Positions 46,141 to 58,350 are shown, counted from the stretch's first letter. The stretch: DNA of 64,000 bases from Pisaster brevispinus (GCA_023634235.1 JAMKCF010000001.1:31940272-32004271), one strand, 5' to 3'. The notes: a model not told the origin generated them from the sequence alone. Made by a program: numbers and translations.

Positions 46141-46537
46141 TGTGGCGTGTCATGGCCGAGCGGTATAGTTCACCGGACCCAAGCTCTGGTGTTGTCGGCA
46201 GCAGAGTATGCAAAATTGTGTCATTTAACACATCGTGCAATCAAGCTCAATTGATGCGTGCGATATTGATTTGAAAAAAAGAAGTTATTTAATAAAAACA
46301 ACTTCTTGCTTTGAAAAAATTGAGAAGGTAGTACATTTTGCTCTACCTGCCAGGCTCCTGGTGGATGATACCCATGCCTACATCCTTACGGACTGTGAAG
46401 GGGGTTACCCTGTTTCAGCCCCAGGAGTAGGTGGCAACGTGCCACTGATGGCAGTTGATTTGGGTCGATCAGTTAAGTGTAGCCCTCACCTTGGAGTGGC
46501 CGTCCGTGGCATTGTGATGTTAGGCGATCTCCCATAA
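46141..46537 (+). mobile_element. SINE with tRNA-Leu/Ser-like head
   Basis: CATGGCCGAGCGGTATAGTT matches a Pol III A box of Leu/Ser tRNA type. A diverged body follows, including CCCAGGAGTAGGTGGCAACG and GTGTAGCCCTCACCTTGGAG. No clear B box is left. The open frame at 46235-46537 lies wholly inside it and is not a gene. Confidence 0.5.
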
Positions 46538-46712
46538 AAATGTATTTAAAAAAATTAAGTTTACGAGTTAAATGACAATCAAGAAATTTTGCTTTTAAAT
46601 TGACTAGTTACATAATGACATTTGTTTACGAATCTATATGCCAACATGGAAACCGTTAAAATAAACAAGAAATATATAATTACGTTACAAGTAAAACTAT
46701 AAAACAAAGACA

Positions 46713-46846
46713 AGGCCGTGTCCGAAACGGCGACTTCGGCTACAGCTACAGCTAGATCAGCGCGTCTGCCAGTGTTGAAGAATAGGCAGACGCGCGCAAT
46801 CTAGCCGTAGCTGCTGTAGCCGAAGTCGCCGTTTCGGACACGGCCT
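46713..46846. mobile_element. 134-bp GC-rich palindrome
   Basis: AGGCCGTGTCCGAAACGGCG / ACTTCGGCTACAGC is mirrored by GCTGTAGCCGAAGT / CGCCGTTTCGGACACGGCCT. Inner arms with CAGACGCG also pair. It is an isolated GC-rich island in AT-rich DNA. Confidence 0.8.
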
Positions 46847-48050
46847 AACATAATATAAACCACAAGGGATTTTATTTGTTCATCCCCAAAACAACACAAC
46901 ATTTTAACCAATTTTTAATGGTATGAGCACCAGTCTTGTAAGATGGTGATAGAACTATGCCTTTTACTATGGACCAATTTCATGGGCCTGCTTAGCGGTT
47001 AGCAAATTTTCGCGCTTTATCTTAGCAGAACACGTGCTACTCTGCGTGACACCATCAAAAAAAATCACACTATTTCACCCTGCCTTACTTTTTGAGTAAC
47101 AGTTTGATTTTAGCGTGTAATACATTTTTGTGAATAACCCAATCACTTTTAAATCACCCAAAGCATTAGATATAGACCCTTTTGACTAAATAAAATCAAT
47201 TCAAGCAAAATTGTATTTTGAGATGAGCCCACATGTGTCCTTTTCTGCTCAATCAACAATTTCTTGGAATAACACCCTTTGTTTACACAACTTAGCAAGG
47301 TTAATTGATAAAATTCCTATGGGAATTCCTGGAGAGCGGGTCATTGTTGGATTGTGTTAGTTAAAAACAAAACCCGATGGTAATAAGACACTTGGCATGC
47401 TTTGTGGCTAGGTGTAGTTGTAGATGTTGGAATTTTTTTTTATTTTTTGAAAAAATGGCAGAGTACCGACTTTTTAATTAAAAAATGCAGGGTTTTAAAA
47501 GAAGGGTATACCTTTGGTAGTTACTTCAAAGGTTAATGACCATAAAAACTTACTTGGTAAAAAGCATTTTGAGAAACGATTCCCTTAAAAGGAATGTGGT
47601 TTTAGAGGAAAGGATACGAAAAACATTTCAATCTGAGTAACGTTTCATATCATGCATGCACAGGTTGTGTATTCCAAATACGGATTATTCTTCCAGCGTG
47701 AACATAACCACTCCAGATTTCCACCTTAGTTTTATTGTATAGCCCATAATATATTTGTTGATATAGGATTAAAACAATCGAACGGTTCCAAAAACCAAAG
47801 GTACACTTAGCCTGTTAAGCGTTGGCGTATTTCACACAATTTCGAGGGCGTTTGTTATAAATTAATGAGACTTGTTCCTTACCTTTGAAGGATTTATTTC
47901 ATTCTTGGGAGTTATTTTGGCAAAATTCCTACCTTTCAGAAGTTAGTATAAACTTCCGACTCATACAAAATTCAAGGGACACATTGTCTATGGTTTTGAA
48001 ATGAAATAACTATGGTGGAACTATGTTTTAAAAGTGCAATTTAATGATAC

Positions 48051-48172
48051 ACACAAACACACCTCGAAATTGTGTGGTTTTCATTTACTTCGTGAAATAA
48101 CACGGACCGCCGTTTTGTAGAACCACATTTTTGGACTCAACGAAAACCACACAATTTCGAGGTATGTTTGTG
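48051..48172. mobile_element. Inverted-repeat element, related to 25150-25350
   Basis: ACCTCGAAATTGTGTGGTTT and AAAACCACACAATTTCGAGG pair around a 75-bp centre. The 25-kb relative has AAAACCACACGGTTTTGAGG and the same ACACGGTCC-type centre. Confidence 0.65.
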
Positions 48173-48799
48173 TGGATAATTATATTTTACTTTTCAAACA
48201 TATTTTCAACAATACTCAGTTTATAACAAACGCTCTCTGTAGCCTAAATCGCCCAGTTCAAAGGCAACTCGTGTCCCATTAATCTTCGCTTCCGAATCTT
48301 GTTTTGTTTTCCTTCTATGGTGCAATACTATAAGTGTGTCTAGACGATCGTGAAACAGCCGTTGAACTTGGAGGAAGTAACCTTAGATATATAAAATGAT
48401 AAGATGAGGAAACGGAATAACTTACGTGCAGTTACGCAATGCAATCATTTTCAACGCCTAGAAAGGTTTGGGTTAGGCCCTAGAGCTATACACAAAAATA
48501 AAATAAAAAAGTTTTAAGTTCATTCAGGTTTTATTTATTTCTGTTTTTCTTTCTTCTTTTTTCACAAAAAAGTGTACCTTTATCAATTTTAAAGAAGGTG
48601 AAAAAAAAACATCAACAATGTTGTCGATACAATTCAAAATGATTCAGATAGGTTATACACAGTTCATTGTCATGGTAAAGATAGGAAAATGGCTTTTAAA
48701 GGCAAAACAGGTACCGTAAATTGTTGAGAACAAAAGGGTCTTAATTTCAGTCTGAACGTTTATATTATAGAAAACCCTATAATGCCGGCAAAAAAATAA

Positions 48800-48925
48800 A
48801 AAATCTAATTCAATATTAATCCGTTATTAATTACGGATTCATTATCAGTTGTTACTGATTCCCAAGTCCGTTATTACGGATTCAAAATCTGTTAATTGCA
48901 GATTTAACCTCCTTTATTACGGATT
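48800..48925. repeat. Degenerate ~27-bp repeat with TCCGTTATTACGGATTC
   Basis: Four to five self-complementary units (CCGTTATTAATTACGGATTC, CCGTTATTACGGATTC and variants). Each unit can fold on itself. Confidence 0.7.
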
Positions 48926-49294
48926 CACAATACAATAATTACGCACGTTATCATTGACATCAACATTTTCCCCATCAAGTCATAAAACGTTGAAGCACGA
49001 GGACTATATCGCCAAATTTTCACTTTTGAGTTTTCACTTCGGTGATTATGATTCCTTTGTCAAACGCCACTTTCGCAAAACAAATGATTATTTAGGTTTG
49101 CCGCCCATTATTCAACGTTGCGTTCATATTATACATACTCGGTCTAATGATTTGTGGGAGTAAACATTAAATTTGACCCCGTTTCCAGTAAAATTTAAAG
49201 ATCGATATGAATCAAAAGTGCTGAAAATGTGTGTCTATTTCTTTGTTTTTAGGCGTACAGAGGCTTGATTTTTCACCCTCCAAAACGCCAAAGC

Positions 49295-49430
49295 TCAGAG
49301 CTTTCGGGGGTTTCGCTCCCTGAAACCCCCGCCAAGGGCTTCGCCCCTGGACCCCACCAGGGGCACTTAAGCGGCCCCTGGACCCCACTAGGGGCACTTA
49401 AGCGGCCCCTGGACCCCACGCCGTAACTCC
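49295..49430. repeat. GC-rich block with two ~29-bp direct repeats
   Basis: GGGGCACTTAAGCGGCCCCT followed by GGACCCCAC occurs twice in a row after GGGGTTTCGCTCCCTGAAAC. The base composition is unlike its surroundings, and it may be an edge of a larger lost element. Confidence 0.7.
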
Positions 49431-49862
49431 TGATGTCCCCCCCCCCCCCCTCATTTCAAGACAGATTGACGCCCATGGCATGACTGTTGCTTAACCCAAA
49501 CGGCATCCGCAGATATTGGTACAGGCCCCCAGTACAAGCTCTGAATACCGTTTTGGGATGTCCTCGTCTTCTATAGCAACTTGGTGGTATCCTTGAGCCG
49601 AATCAATATTGAGCTGAAGTACTTGGTTGTTCATGTACAAGTCTACAACCAACGCATTTATTTTATTTATACTTTATGTATACTGGGTAAAACCAGCTCA
49701 GCCTGAAAGCTGTTTTCCACTGACGCCCAGTCGGACAATACTTTACAACATTACAAAAGTGTACAACCAAACAGTAAAAACAACGAGGGTGGGGGGGGGG
49801 GGAAGAAAAGTGGACATAAGGACTGCACACAATTAAAAAGAAAAAGACAGACTTTTCTAAAA

Positions 49863-50095
49863 TTAAGATCTGAGTAAGTGTATGCTAGGTTTGTTTCTAA
49901 TAGTAGCTGGAAGCTCATTCCATAGTGTTGTACCTCTGTAACTAAACATTCTTTTGGTATTCTTTAATTTTAATCTTAGGTAGTTTAAAATTACCATCAG
50001 CGTTGGCTCTAGTGTTGTAACCATGGTTATACGCGCGACAATTAGACTGGTTCCGTAGATATCATGCAGTGAGTATTGCTTAATCCACGGCAACC
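49863..50095 (-). pseudogene. CR1/jockey-like reverse transcriptase C-terminal remnant
   Basis: The frame TKRMFSYRGTTLWNELPATI then RNKPSIHLLRS is the 'FxxRG..LWN.LP..I' end of many LINE polymerases. Upstream, a shifted frame gives HGYNTRANADG-like text. It is truncated. Confidence 0.65.
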
Positions 50096-50963
50096 ATCAA
50101 TGGCCGTATGTGAACACACATGTCAGACTTGAATTAATGATACTGGTAACATTTCTTTCAGTTTCTACTAATTATTGCAAAGTTTTGGTTTCAAACCGAA
50201 TGAGGCAAAGAAAGCAGCCAAAAAAACCCAAAACAAATTAAAACAGAAACAACTGACAACACAGGAACATTATTTATATTAGATGTTATCAATGCCAACA
50301 GAAAGTTTCCACTATTTTTCAGGAAATGATACATCATTTTGGTAACCAAGCAAGGGTACCCACATAATAAACCTTTTGATACGTCACAGCCCGAGTTTTT
50401 GCCAACCGAGGCTGGAAAACTATGGAAAACCGCAAAAATGCTCAACAAAAACAGATAGCCACAGTTATTAACAATGCTAAACAAAATAAATATTCAAATA
50501 TAGTGTTGAAATTGTTGGAAACAAAGCAATCCATCGTGGGTGAGAGGTGTTTTATTTAATTGAAAGTTTGCCGAGAGTTATGAATTTTGTCACAATAATT
50601 ATCTGTTTGAATATTTTGGTAATATTCGGCCGTCAATCCAACCAGCTCGGTTTGTATATCAGCAGTGGAAATGTCTATTTAAAAAATTTCCACATGAATA
50701 CTGCGGTCGACGTGGAGTAGATAGACGAGTGATCGAAGGAAATTGACATAGCTGAAGGAGGGCTTTATCCAACAAAAGATAAAATAACGATGATGATTTT
50801 ATCTGTTGATTCGAACGCGCACAACCATAATTATGCGTCGTGCGCAAATACCGCGTGGGGCACCCAGGTATTTATAATTCACTGCATTGTGATTGGTCGG
50901 TGAGCCACTTGGCTGTGTAGAAAAAATTGGAACGCTTAATGCGGCTCGTAACCAATCCATAAG

Positions 50964-51222
50964 CTGGGCCCAATTTCATAGAGCTGCTTAACGGCCGATT
51001 TTGTGCTCACTGTGCGAGTTTCCATTTCATAGCTCTGCTAACCGTAGGCACACAAAAACCTTGCAGTGCTTACTGTATGAAGATGAATGACGTAACAACG
51101 CAAATCCATGGTGAACGCGCAAGCTGACCGCCTAATTGTCTCGCTAACCTGTGAAATACGCTTACGCTTAAGCAATTTCGGTTTGCGCTTACCGTTAAGC
51201 AGCGCTATGAAATTGGGCCCAG
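50964..51222. mobile_element. MITE family 4, copy 2 (intact ends)
   Basis: CTGGGCCCAATTTCATAGAG and GCTATGAAATTGGGCCCAG are near-perfect inverted ends 259 bp apart, with GCTTAACGG and CCGTTAAGCAG inside. Confidence 0.85.
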
Positions 51223-51238
51223 TTCATAAAGATGGCGT

Positions 51239-51379
51239 ATAGACCTTATGCACATGACGTCATTTCAGTAAGAGGTTGTTCATGGGCCAATCCTGTGCAC
51301 CGCGCGCACAAATTTGTGCGTTTCGATTGTTTCGTCACCGTTTTACCTCTAAGGGCGGTTGAATGACGTCAATGCACCC
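51239..51379. mobile_element. MITE family 2, copy 5 (inverted orientation, one end lost)
   Basis: TAGACCTTATGCACATGACG leads into the body in reverse (TTTCGTCACCGTTTTACCTC). The far end is replaced by another element (ACGCGCAGCACACTTACACG) at 51380. Confidence 0.8.
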
Positions 51380-51689
51380 GTTTCATGACGCGCAGCACAC
51401 TTACACGCGCATTTCCTGTCCGCCATTTTGGGAGTTAAAATGTACACAGGGGATTCGACTCCCGTAAATGGCGGAAACTATAGACTCCAATTGCCTTTAA
51501 AAGGTGCATTCTGCGTTGTGCAAGGGAAAAATATCGGGGACTTTCTTACTAAATTCCGCTTATCAATTATAAGTATGACTGTCGCACCATTAATTCTTGT
51601 TCCTGTTCACTCTGAAAATGAAATTTTTTAACTAATTTTAAACCAAACAAAATATCCGTTACTCAATTATAAACTAGGTACATCCTCCA

Positions 51690-51840
51690 GTTAATCTTTC
51701 ACAATGTTTGTAAAGTATCTTGCTCAAGGACACAACAATCACGCAAGTGTCACGACCGGGACTTGGACCTATACTCTACTGATCAGAAACACCAGAGTTT
51801 GAGTCCGGTGCTCTTAACCACTCGGCCTTGGCCACATATT
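51690..51840 (-). mobile_element. SINE with tRNA-Leu-like head
   Basis: Minus-strand GGCCGAGTGGTTAAGAGCAC is a good Pol III A box and GGTCCAAGTCCCGG a B box, followed by TGTGTCCTTGAGCAAGATAC, a motif common in tRNA-derived SINEs. Confidence 0.7.
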
Positions 51841-52887
51841 AACCTTTGTATTAATGTCATGATTATAAATAATTCATGAACTGCAAATAATATTTGGGCT
51901 GTGGGTCCGGTTCTAGGCTGAAACTTTACTTAGTAAAGGACTAAAGTGGGAACAACATCGTGAGGATCTTTTTGGAAAATGTATTTATTTATAATTACTT
52001 TTTTTTCATAGCCATTTTGTTTGATTCGTGTACCCATTGGGCATGACAAGGTGCGTCGGTTTGCTTCAGTGCAGTAGCAAAAAACACAGAAAACAATTCA
52101 ACTAACTAACTAACTAACTAACTAACTAAATATAACAAACACTCCCACAAACGAACAAACAAAAACCAACAAACTAACAATCATAAACAGTCGTATTCCT
52201 TTTAGAAAACAGGTCTACAATTACGTTTTAAATCCAGTCAGTCGTGTAGGAAATCTATTTCCATATCAGTTCATTTCCCCCTTTTTTTATGAACAACCAT
52301 TTTTGCATTTTATTCCAATTCTAATTTCACCAGTAATTATGGTTATTTTAGAACGGCTGATAAATTTATCAGAGCACTGTCTTGTAATAAAGTCCAATGC
52401 CCTTTTAAGGGGTCATAAAGTTTATCATAATACTGCCGGATTTTCCTCATCAGAATTTTGAAAAATCATTTCCCGATTTGTTTATTCCTATATAAAAAAA
52501 ACCTAAATTTCCAGCTAAACTCTTTAGCATTATGTAAATTTCGCGTTCTCATAAACGTGTATAGGGTAAACCACATCCGAAGTTACGAGGGGGGGGGGGG
52601 CTGTGTTATCGTGATTACAGCAGGCCTGTGGCTCTACATGGAATTATTACTCCCACAAAGTTACTTCCATCTGGTACCCCTCCACCCCAACCCCTCCACT
52701 AGAGCAAGTGCGCGTGCTGTAACTGCCTAACTGGGTGAGAGTTCTTAAAGGGGCACACCGGCTTCGTTGGGCTATTTGAGCTACAAAGTAGGCTAAAATA
52801 TGACTCCAAAGGTCTTCTAGGAATGGAGAAGAACGGTTCCTAAAAGAAACCATCAAATTTTGCCGTTTTCGAGTATTTTTCAAAAAA

Positions 52888-52946
52888 CGAAGGTCACGTG
52901 ATTTATCCGAACCAAAAAAGTGGTTCGGATAAATCACGTGACTTCG
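52888..52946. repeat. 59-bp palindrome carrying two CACGTG sites
   Basis: GTCACGTGATTTATCCGAAC plus CA pairs perfectly with TGGTTCGGATAAATCACGTG plus AC around a 6-base loop. Confidence 0.8.
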
Positions 52947-53223
52947 GAGTTAGTTTTACTTCCAGCCGTATAAAAGTAAATGTACAGCCACAGGCCGGCA
53001 TTGACCATGACGACTCAGCCCCTTTAAAGACCAACGTTTTTGGAGCTAAAATTACAATATATCTCTTCGATACCCAACAACAGTTAACCACAATTATTTT
53101 CCCTCATATTAATTGTCCGTATACGTAATACTAATAGTCCGTTACTATTCCGGGTGGAAACAACAATGAATAAGGTATCCTGAATAAATGGATACAACAG
53201 TGGTAAATCATGACTGTACTCAA

Positions 53224-53422
53224 AAGACCCCGTGCATAGACTATAATTATTTCATTGTCGTCATCAAGCCGCCAACTTAGAGGTAAAAACCGATGATGAA
53301 ACAATGGAAACACACAGTTTTGTACGCGCGACGCACAGGATAGGCCAATGAACAACCTCCTTTTGATCTCTGAGGCGAGGGCGCCTTACTCAAAAAACGT
53401 CATGTGCATATTATGGTCATTG
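53224..53422. mobile_element. MITE family 2, copy 6
   Basis: It contains GCCGCCAACTTAGAGGTAAA and CACAGGATAGGCCAATGAAC. Its ends are diverged. Confidence 0.7.
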
Positions 53423-53496
53423 ATCTTTATTATATAATAAACTGGGATTATATAATAACAATCTCTCAATATAATAGAGATCAATGCATAATGTCT

Positions 53497-53585
53497 ATGG
53501 ACCTTATGCATTGACGTCATCCAACCGCCATCTTAGAGGTAAAACGGTGACGAAACAATCGAATCGCACAGATTTGTACGCGAGG
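53497..53585. mobile_element. MITE family 2, copy 7 (truncated)
   Basis: GGACCTTATGCATTGACGTC through ATTTGTACGCGA keeps only the left half. It begins about 75 bp after copy 6. Confidence 0.75.
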
Positions 53586-53904
53586 GACGACGGTGCTTTT
53601 TTTAAAGAAACTCCATTTGCTAACTATGCCCGAGCTTGTGAGGCCATTACATATAGGTTGAATGATAACATAATGAACGTCAGTTGGGCAAAATTCTTAA
53701 TTGTTTACAAGTAACCGGAAACGCAGGTCAAGTCTTATTATCATGTTTTCTTTGTTGATTCGTTAAACTTATTTTACTTTCACATATAATTAAATTACCT
53801 CAATTTCACTTTACCAACATTATGATACAACTTTTGTTTAGCCGTACAACTACATAAAACTAAAGAGTTCGGGGAAACAGAATCGCACACACGTAAAACT
53901 CAGG

Positions 53905-54540
53905 TTAATGAATTGATACTGTAGTGGTTAATGTAATTAATAAATGATTTATGTAATCAATAAATAATTGCTGCAATCAATTACGACTGTAATAATATAT
54001 CATTACTGTGTTCAATTAACTACTGTACTAAATAAATCTTTACTATTACCATTCAATCCTGGGTGTAATCAATAAATAGTGACTGAAATGAATAAATCGT
54101 TACTGTAATACATAAGTAGTGACTGTAACCACTAAATATTGACTGTAATCAACAGACAGTGACTGTAATCAATAAATAGTGAGTTTATTCAATAATCAGT
54201 TACTGTAAGCAATAAATAGTGGCTGGGATCAATAAATAGTGACTGTAATCAATTAGTGACTTGAATCAATAAACAGTGACTATGATCAATAAATAGTAAA
54301 TTTAATCTATAGTGACTGTATAATCAATAGTGATTGTAATCGATCAACAGTGACTGTAGTCAATAAATAGTGGCTGTAATCAATAAATAGAGAAAGTAAT
54401 CGATCAATAGTGACAGTAATCAATAATAGTGACTGTATATTCAACAGTGACTGTAAGCAATAAATAGTGGCTGTAATCGATCAACAGTGACTGTAGTCAA
54501 TACATCGTAGCTGTAATCAATAGTGACTGCAATCGGTGAG
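53905..54540. repeat. Degenerate ~20-bp tandem repeat, AATCAATAAATAGTGACTGT
   Basis: About 30 imperfect units with substitutions and length changes; GACTGTAATCAATAAATAGT is the commonest form. Confidence 0.9.
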
Positions 54541-54879
54541 TTAGACCTATAAGACATTTTGCTGACACCAACTGCGCAGCCTGTTTACCGTGGTTTACAG
54601 GGGAAGAAACAAAACTCCGCTTCCCCCATTCTTTGTCACTTACGATTGAGTCAACCATTTGCCAACTTTTAGTCGAGACCAGGAAGTCCGAGACCAAGAC
54701 CGAGATCAGGTCACCGTGTGATCAACAACATTTATAGGTAACGAGACTGATACCGAGAACAGACTTGAGACGTATAAAGGGCCCACGATGAAATAAAAGA
54801 GACTGAGAATAATGAAGTGTGCAATGTCTAACAGAAATAACATGATTCTAAAAAACCATAAATCAAAATGTTCAAGAAA

Positions 54880-54950
54880 ATAATATAACAAGCGCTTTGA
54901 GACGCCCTAAGAAAGAGCGCTACATAAAAAGTTGTTTTATTATTTTTAAC
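54880..54950 (+). mobile_element. LINE-like 3' end fragment
   Basis: AAGCGCTTTGAGACGCCCTA then GAGCGCTACATAAAAAGT matches the conserved 3' end text of L2/CR1-like elements (compare 62655-62710). Confidence 0.45.
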
Positions 54951-55041
54951 TATTTTGTAACAATCTTAGTCGACTTCCTCTTAAATTGTTGCGGTACCCG
55001 CTGCTAAAATAAGATTAAAACTGCCTCTAGTTAGCCGGGCA

Positions 55042-55116
55042 ATCTCGGTGGTCTTAGGGGTAACACATCTGCTCTAGAATTGGCAAAGATTGGGGTTCGA
55101 ATCCCACCGCCGAGAA
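55042..55116 (+). tRNA. tRNA-like sequence (probable SINE head or tRNA pseudogene)
   Basis: It has an A-box-like TGGTCTTAGGGGT, the B box GGTTCGAATCC and a seven-pair acceptor stem CTCGGTG/CGCCGAG. The T stem forms only three pairs, and the anticodon arm is irregular, so a functional tRNA is unlikely. Confidence 0.4.
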
Positions 55117-55498
55117 CAGCCTTGCTACGATACGAACCCACGATGAAATAAAAGACTGAACAACAAATCTAGAAGTGTGCAACGTCTATAGAGAAAACTC
55201 TCTCTCGTGAATGAAAGTGTTTTCACTTGACTGTTACTCTTCGTTTTTTGTTTATAAAAAACAAACAAAATGCCTGTGGAATTTTTTCTTCTGTCTTTTT
55301 CCGGGCTACTACCGATTTTACAAGGCTTTAAACACATCGGTGTATTGGCAAAATCAAATACATGTAGTAATATTGTGAAGAAGTAATAATAGCGACTGGG
55401 ATCAAATAAATCTTTACTTTGGTTAATTATGAGTCGGGCCCAAGCCAGGTACCTGATTTACACCGACACCTTTGGAGGCCAGAAGGAGAAGGACACCG

Positions 55499-55733
55499 CA
55501 CTGCAAAAACGGTGACTTTACACTTGACACCAATGGTTGTTGTCACACAGATAGCCAGAGAGCATCGAAATTGACACAATAGGGTGTTAAAATAACAACA
55601 ATGTATTAAGTTGGCAGATATTAGTGTTATTTGAACAACCTATGTTGTAAATTTTGATTCATTTTTGGTATCAATTATGTGGCAACACCCTTTGTGTCAA
55701 TATTAACACCCAAGATTCCGCAGTGCGGCACGT
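55499..55733. mobile_element. MITE family 1, copy 4
   Basis: GCACTGCAAAAACGGTGACT and CACCCAAGATTCCGCAGTGC are inverted ends; GACACCAATGGTTGTTGTCA and GGCAACACCCTTTGTGTCAA match the family core. Confidence 0.75.
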
Positions 55734-56187
55734 TTGATCAATAACACTAGATTACGAAAACTGATTTACCGAGAAAAGCCCTGAGACGTAATAAGAACCA
55801 ACGGTGAAGTGTGCAATGTCTACGAATAAATGCGCTCATGAATAAAAGTATTTTAAATTAACCGTTGCTCTTTGTTTGTATTTATCAAAAAACAAGAGCA
55901 GCCCATTCAAAAGGAAAACAGCTTCTAATTAATTTGGACACAAAAACTGATTTAAAAGCAACATTACAAAGGACATTATTGACAACAGCCCTCCACTGGT
56001 CTCTACGCTCCATTTGATTGCTGGTAGGTCACACAGCGGTAAATGCCAGAGTCACACAAAATGGGTTTTACACAACAGTGTTGAGCAACTTGTTTGGTGG
56101 AGTGGGTGGGGGAAAAAATAATTAAAAAAAACAAAAAAAAAACACCCGATTATTATCAAACAATAAAGCAACGGAAATAACTTAGGC

Positions 56188-56430
56188 CTAGTAGGCGTTT
56201 TTTTCCAAAGGTCCAATGCAAAAATCCATGTATTTTTCAATTGCTTTCTGTGGGGTGTTTCTCAATTCACTTTGATCCGGGAGGGCCTTTTTCTCTCCAG
56301 ATAAAAGTGTAAGCGGGGGCGGGGGAATCAACGGGTGTACACACGGTGCTTGATTCCGGACATCACTGTAGTCAGTCCTCCAATCACCGGTCGCTATTAC
56401 GAAACCAGCCTTGTTGTTTCCCGTTGCCAT
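56188..56430 (-). CDS. Unrecognised 80-residue open frame
   Basis: MATGNNKAGFVIATGDWRTD begins in a fair Kozak context (G at -3, G at +4) and runs to a stop after GPLEKNAY. No domain, signal peptide or splice context is recognisable, and I saw no second copy in the window. It may be a first exon, a 5'-truncated relic or chance. Confidence 0.15.
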   Translation of the reverse strand: MATGNNKAGFVIATGDWRTDYSDVRNQAPCVHPLIPPPPLTLLSGEKKALPDQSELRNTPQKAIEKYMDFCIGPLEKNAY

Positions 56431-56589
56431 TACCTCGTTCGTTTCCGTTCAACCTACGCTTCTTCTGTACAGCTTAGGACTTCCTAACTTCCGTTTTGTG
56501 AGCCTTTATGCGTGAACTTGTTTAGTCAATGAACCAACTACAATGTACCTCTAACGTATTGAACTCGAACAGCTATATCTGACAACGCT

Positions 56590-56735
56590 ACAGGGCCCAA
56601 TTTCATAGAGCTGCTTACCGTAAGCACACGAAAAGGCATGCTAACCTTCCGGCGCTTACTGTATGAAAATGAATGGCGTAACACTCCACGGTGAACGCGC
56701 AAACTGGCCGCCTAATTTTCTTGCTAACCTGGGAG
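56590..56735. mobile_element. MITE family 4, copy 3 (truncated)
   Basis: AGGGCCCAATTTCATAGAGC and CCTAATTTTCTTGCTAACCT match the left half of the copy at 50964. Confidence 0.7.
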
Positions 56736-57149
56736 GCCCCACCCCCTCTGCCCACACCAAATGAGATCGAACAACCCAATTGATAGGTTGCATACATTAA
56801 ATATCCCAAAAAATGTTATTGCCCCAATCGCCACCCCCCCCCCATGAACATATCTGGTTACGCCACTGCAGGCCAGTTAGTTAACAAACACAGTAATTGT
56901 TTATTTTGTAAAATTGGTTCTCAGCTCTTGTGTATACTTATTATTATTATTATTTTTTTTTTTTTTCATTGGAGGTGGATTTTATATTTTATATCTTCAG
57001 ATGTACTCACCTTCTGATGAGTTTCCATACTAAGTTGTGTTTCTCTGGCAGCTCATGTGCAACTTACATCAGTGTAATACAAAGAAAGAAATTATTAACC
57101 AATATTAATAAAAACCAAACAAACAAAAAAACATAAAATCTTGTCACAT

Positions 57150-57840
57150 TATTATAGCTTTATTAAATGTTCTTCACCGCAAAGTATTTGTACAAACATA
57201 TTTTCACTGTATAAAACGTTGCCTTGTCATCGTGAGACAAGCAAACATCATTCAAGACAACAAAAGACATCTTTTTCTGAAGGTAAATTTGTACATAACC
57301 TTAATAAATTGTAAAGACTACTTTTTTATTGCTATGTGCTGTAAAAAACAGCAATCATCTACGAATATTGCTTAAATAACTTTATACACATTAAAGCCAC
57401 ATAAAACACACTATTTTTTTATACAGATACAATTTGAAATACACATTTAAAAAAAAATCTATCAAATAAAAAACTTTTACACATTAATTGTGCAAGGAAG
57501 CTGATGCTCTAAAAAGCAGGAGAAATGTCAAAATACTGTTGAATACAGCACGGACAGAAACGTATACATGTATTTCCAAACGAAACTTGTTTTAGATACC
57601 TTTCTTTACCACAAACTTCTTCATTAAATACAAATAGAAACAGGATCTGTTCCCCCAAAACAACACTTTTTGAGACGTTCATGTATCAACTGCTTTATCA
57701 ACGACTGGAACAAATAATATATTATTAGCAATGAAAATAATACATTCCAATTAATCATAAGTTAATTTCCATTCAATATATGGTACAATAAATATATACA
57801 GCCCAATCATCCTATACATTTCAAAAATAAAATGTATAAA
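57150..57840. other. AT-rich unique sequence
   Basis: No exon, repeat copy or motif stands out. The style (TTTATT near 57150, low complexity, no MITEs) would suit a 3' UTR of a minus-strand gene, but no coding exon was found to attach it to. Confidence 0.25.
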
Positions 57841-57969
57841 TGTCAACACCAACCAAAATTTATACAAATACCACGACAATATATAGAGTTACAGCAGATT
57901 TACTCATTAACACAATTTCTGTGCCCGAATTAGTGGCACTGTTTACCAAAAGAATAAAGGCTATTTTTG

Positions 57970-58350
57970 TGGTTCTGCTTATTGCCGAATTCTGCGCTTG
58001 TGATCACCATTCTTCGCTTACTGGGCAAGCGCCGAATGTATGCGCTAGCTGTATAGCGAAGAATGCCTAGTAACGTGGAATACACACGCGCGTACACATG
58101 CAAACAAATTCCTTAAAAATTTCCGTAAGCAAAGAATCGACGCTTACGGAAGCAGAGAATGTCGTGCTTACGTCAAGCGTATTTCACGGGTTAGCAGGAA
58201 ATTTTGGCTGGTGCGCGTGCCTACTCCACGTAACCAGGCATTCTTCGCTTACACAGCTAGCGCAGAAACTCGGCGCTTGCAAAATAAGCGGAGAATGGTG
58301 ACCGTAAGCGCGGAATTCGGCGGTAAGCAGAGCCATGAAATTGGACCCAG
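57970..58350. mobile_element. Long inverted-repeat element ending in the family 4 terminus
   Basis: TTCTGCTTATTGCCGAATTC / ACCATTCTTCGCTTACTGGG is mirrored by CTCCGCTTATTTTGCAAGCG-region text, GGAATTCGGCGGTAAGCAGA and ATGAAATTGGACCCAG. Several GCGAAGAATG blocks repeat inside. Overlapping frames (58098-58301 and others) are not genes. Confidence 0.6.

Noticed and set aside
46235..46537. 100-residue plus-strand frame
   Set aside because: It lies entirely inside a tRNA-headed SINE.
52096..52130. (AACT)n run as interstitial telomere
   Set aside because: The unit is a tetramer CTAA, not the animal TTAGGG hexamer, so it is an ordinary microsatellite.
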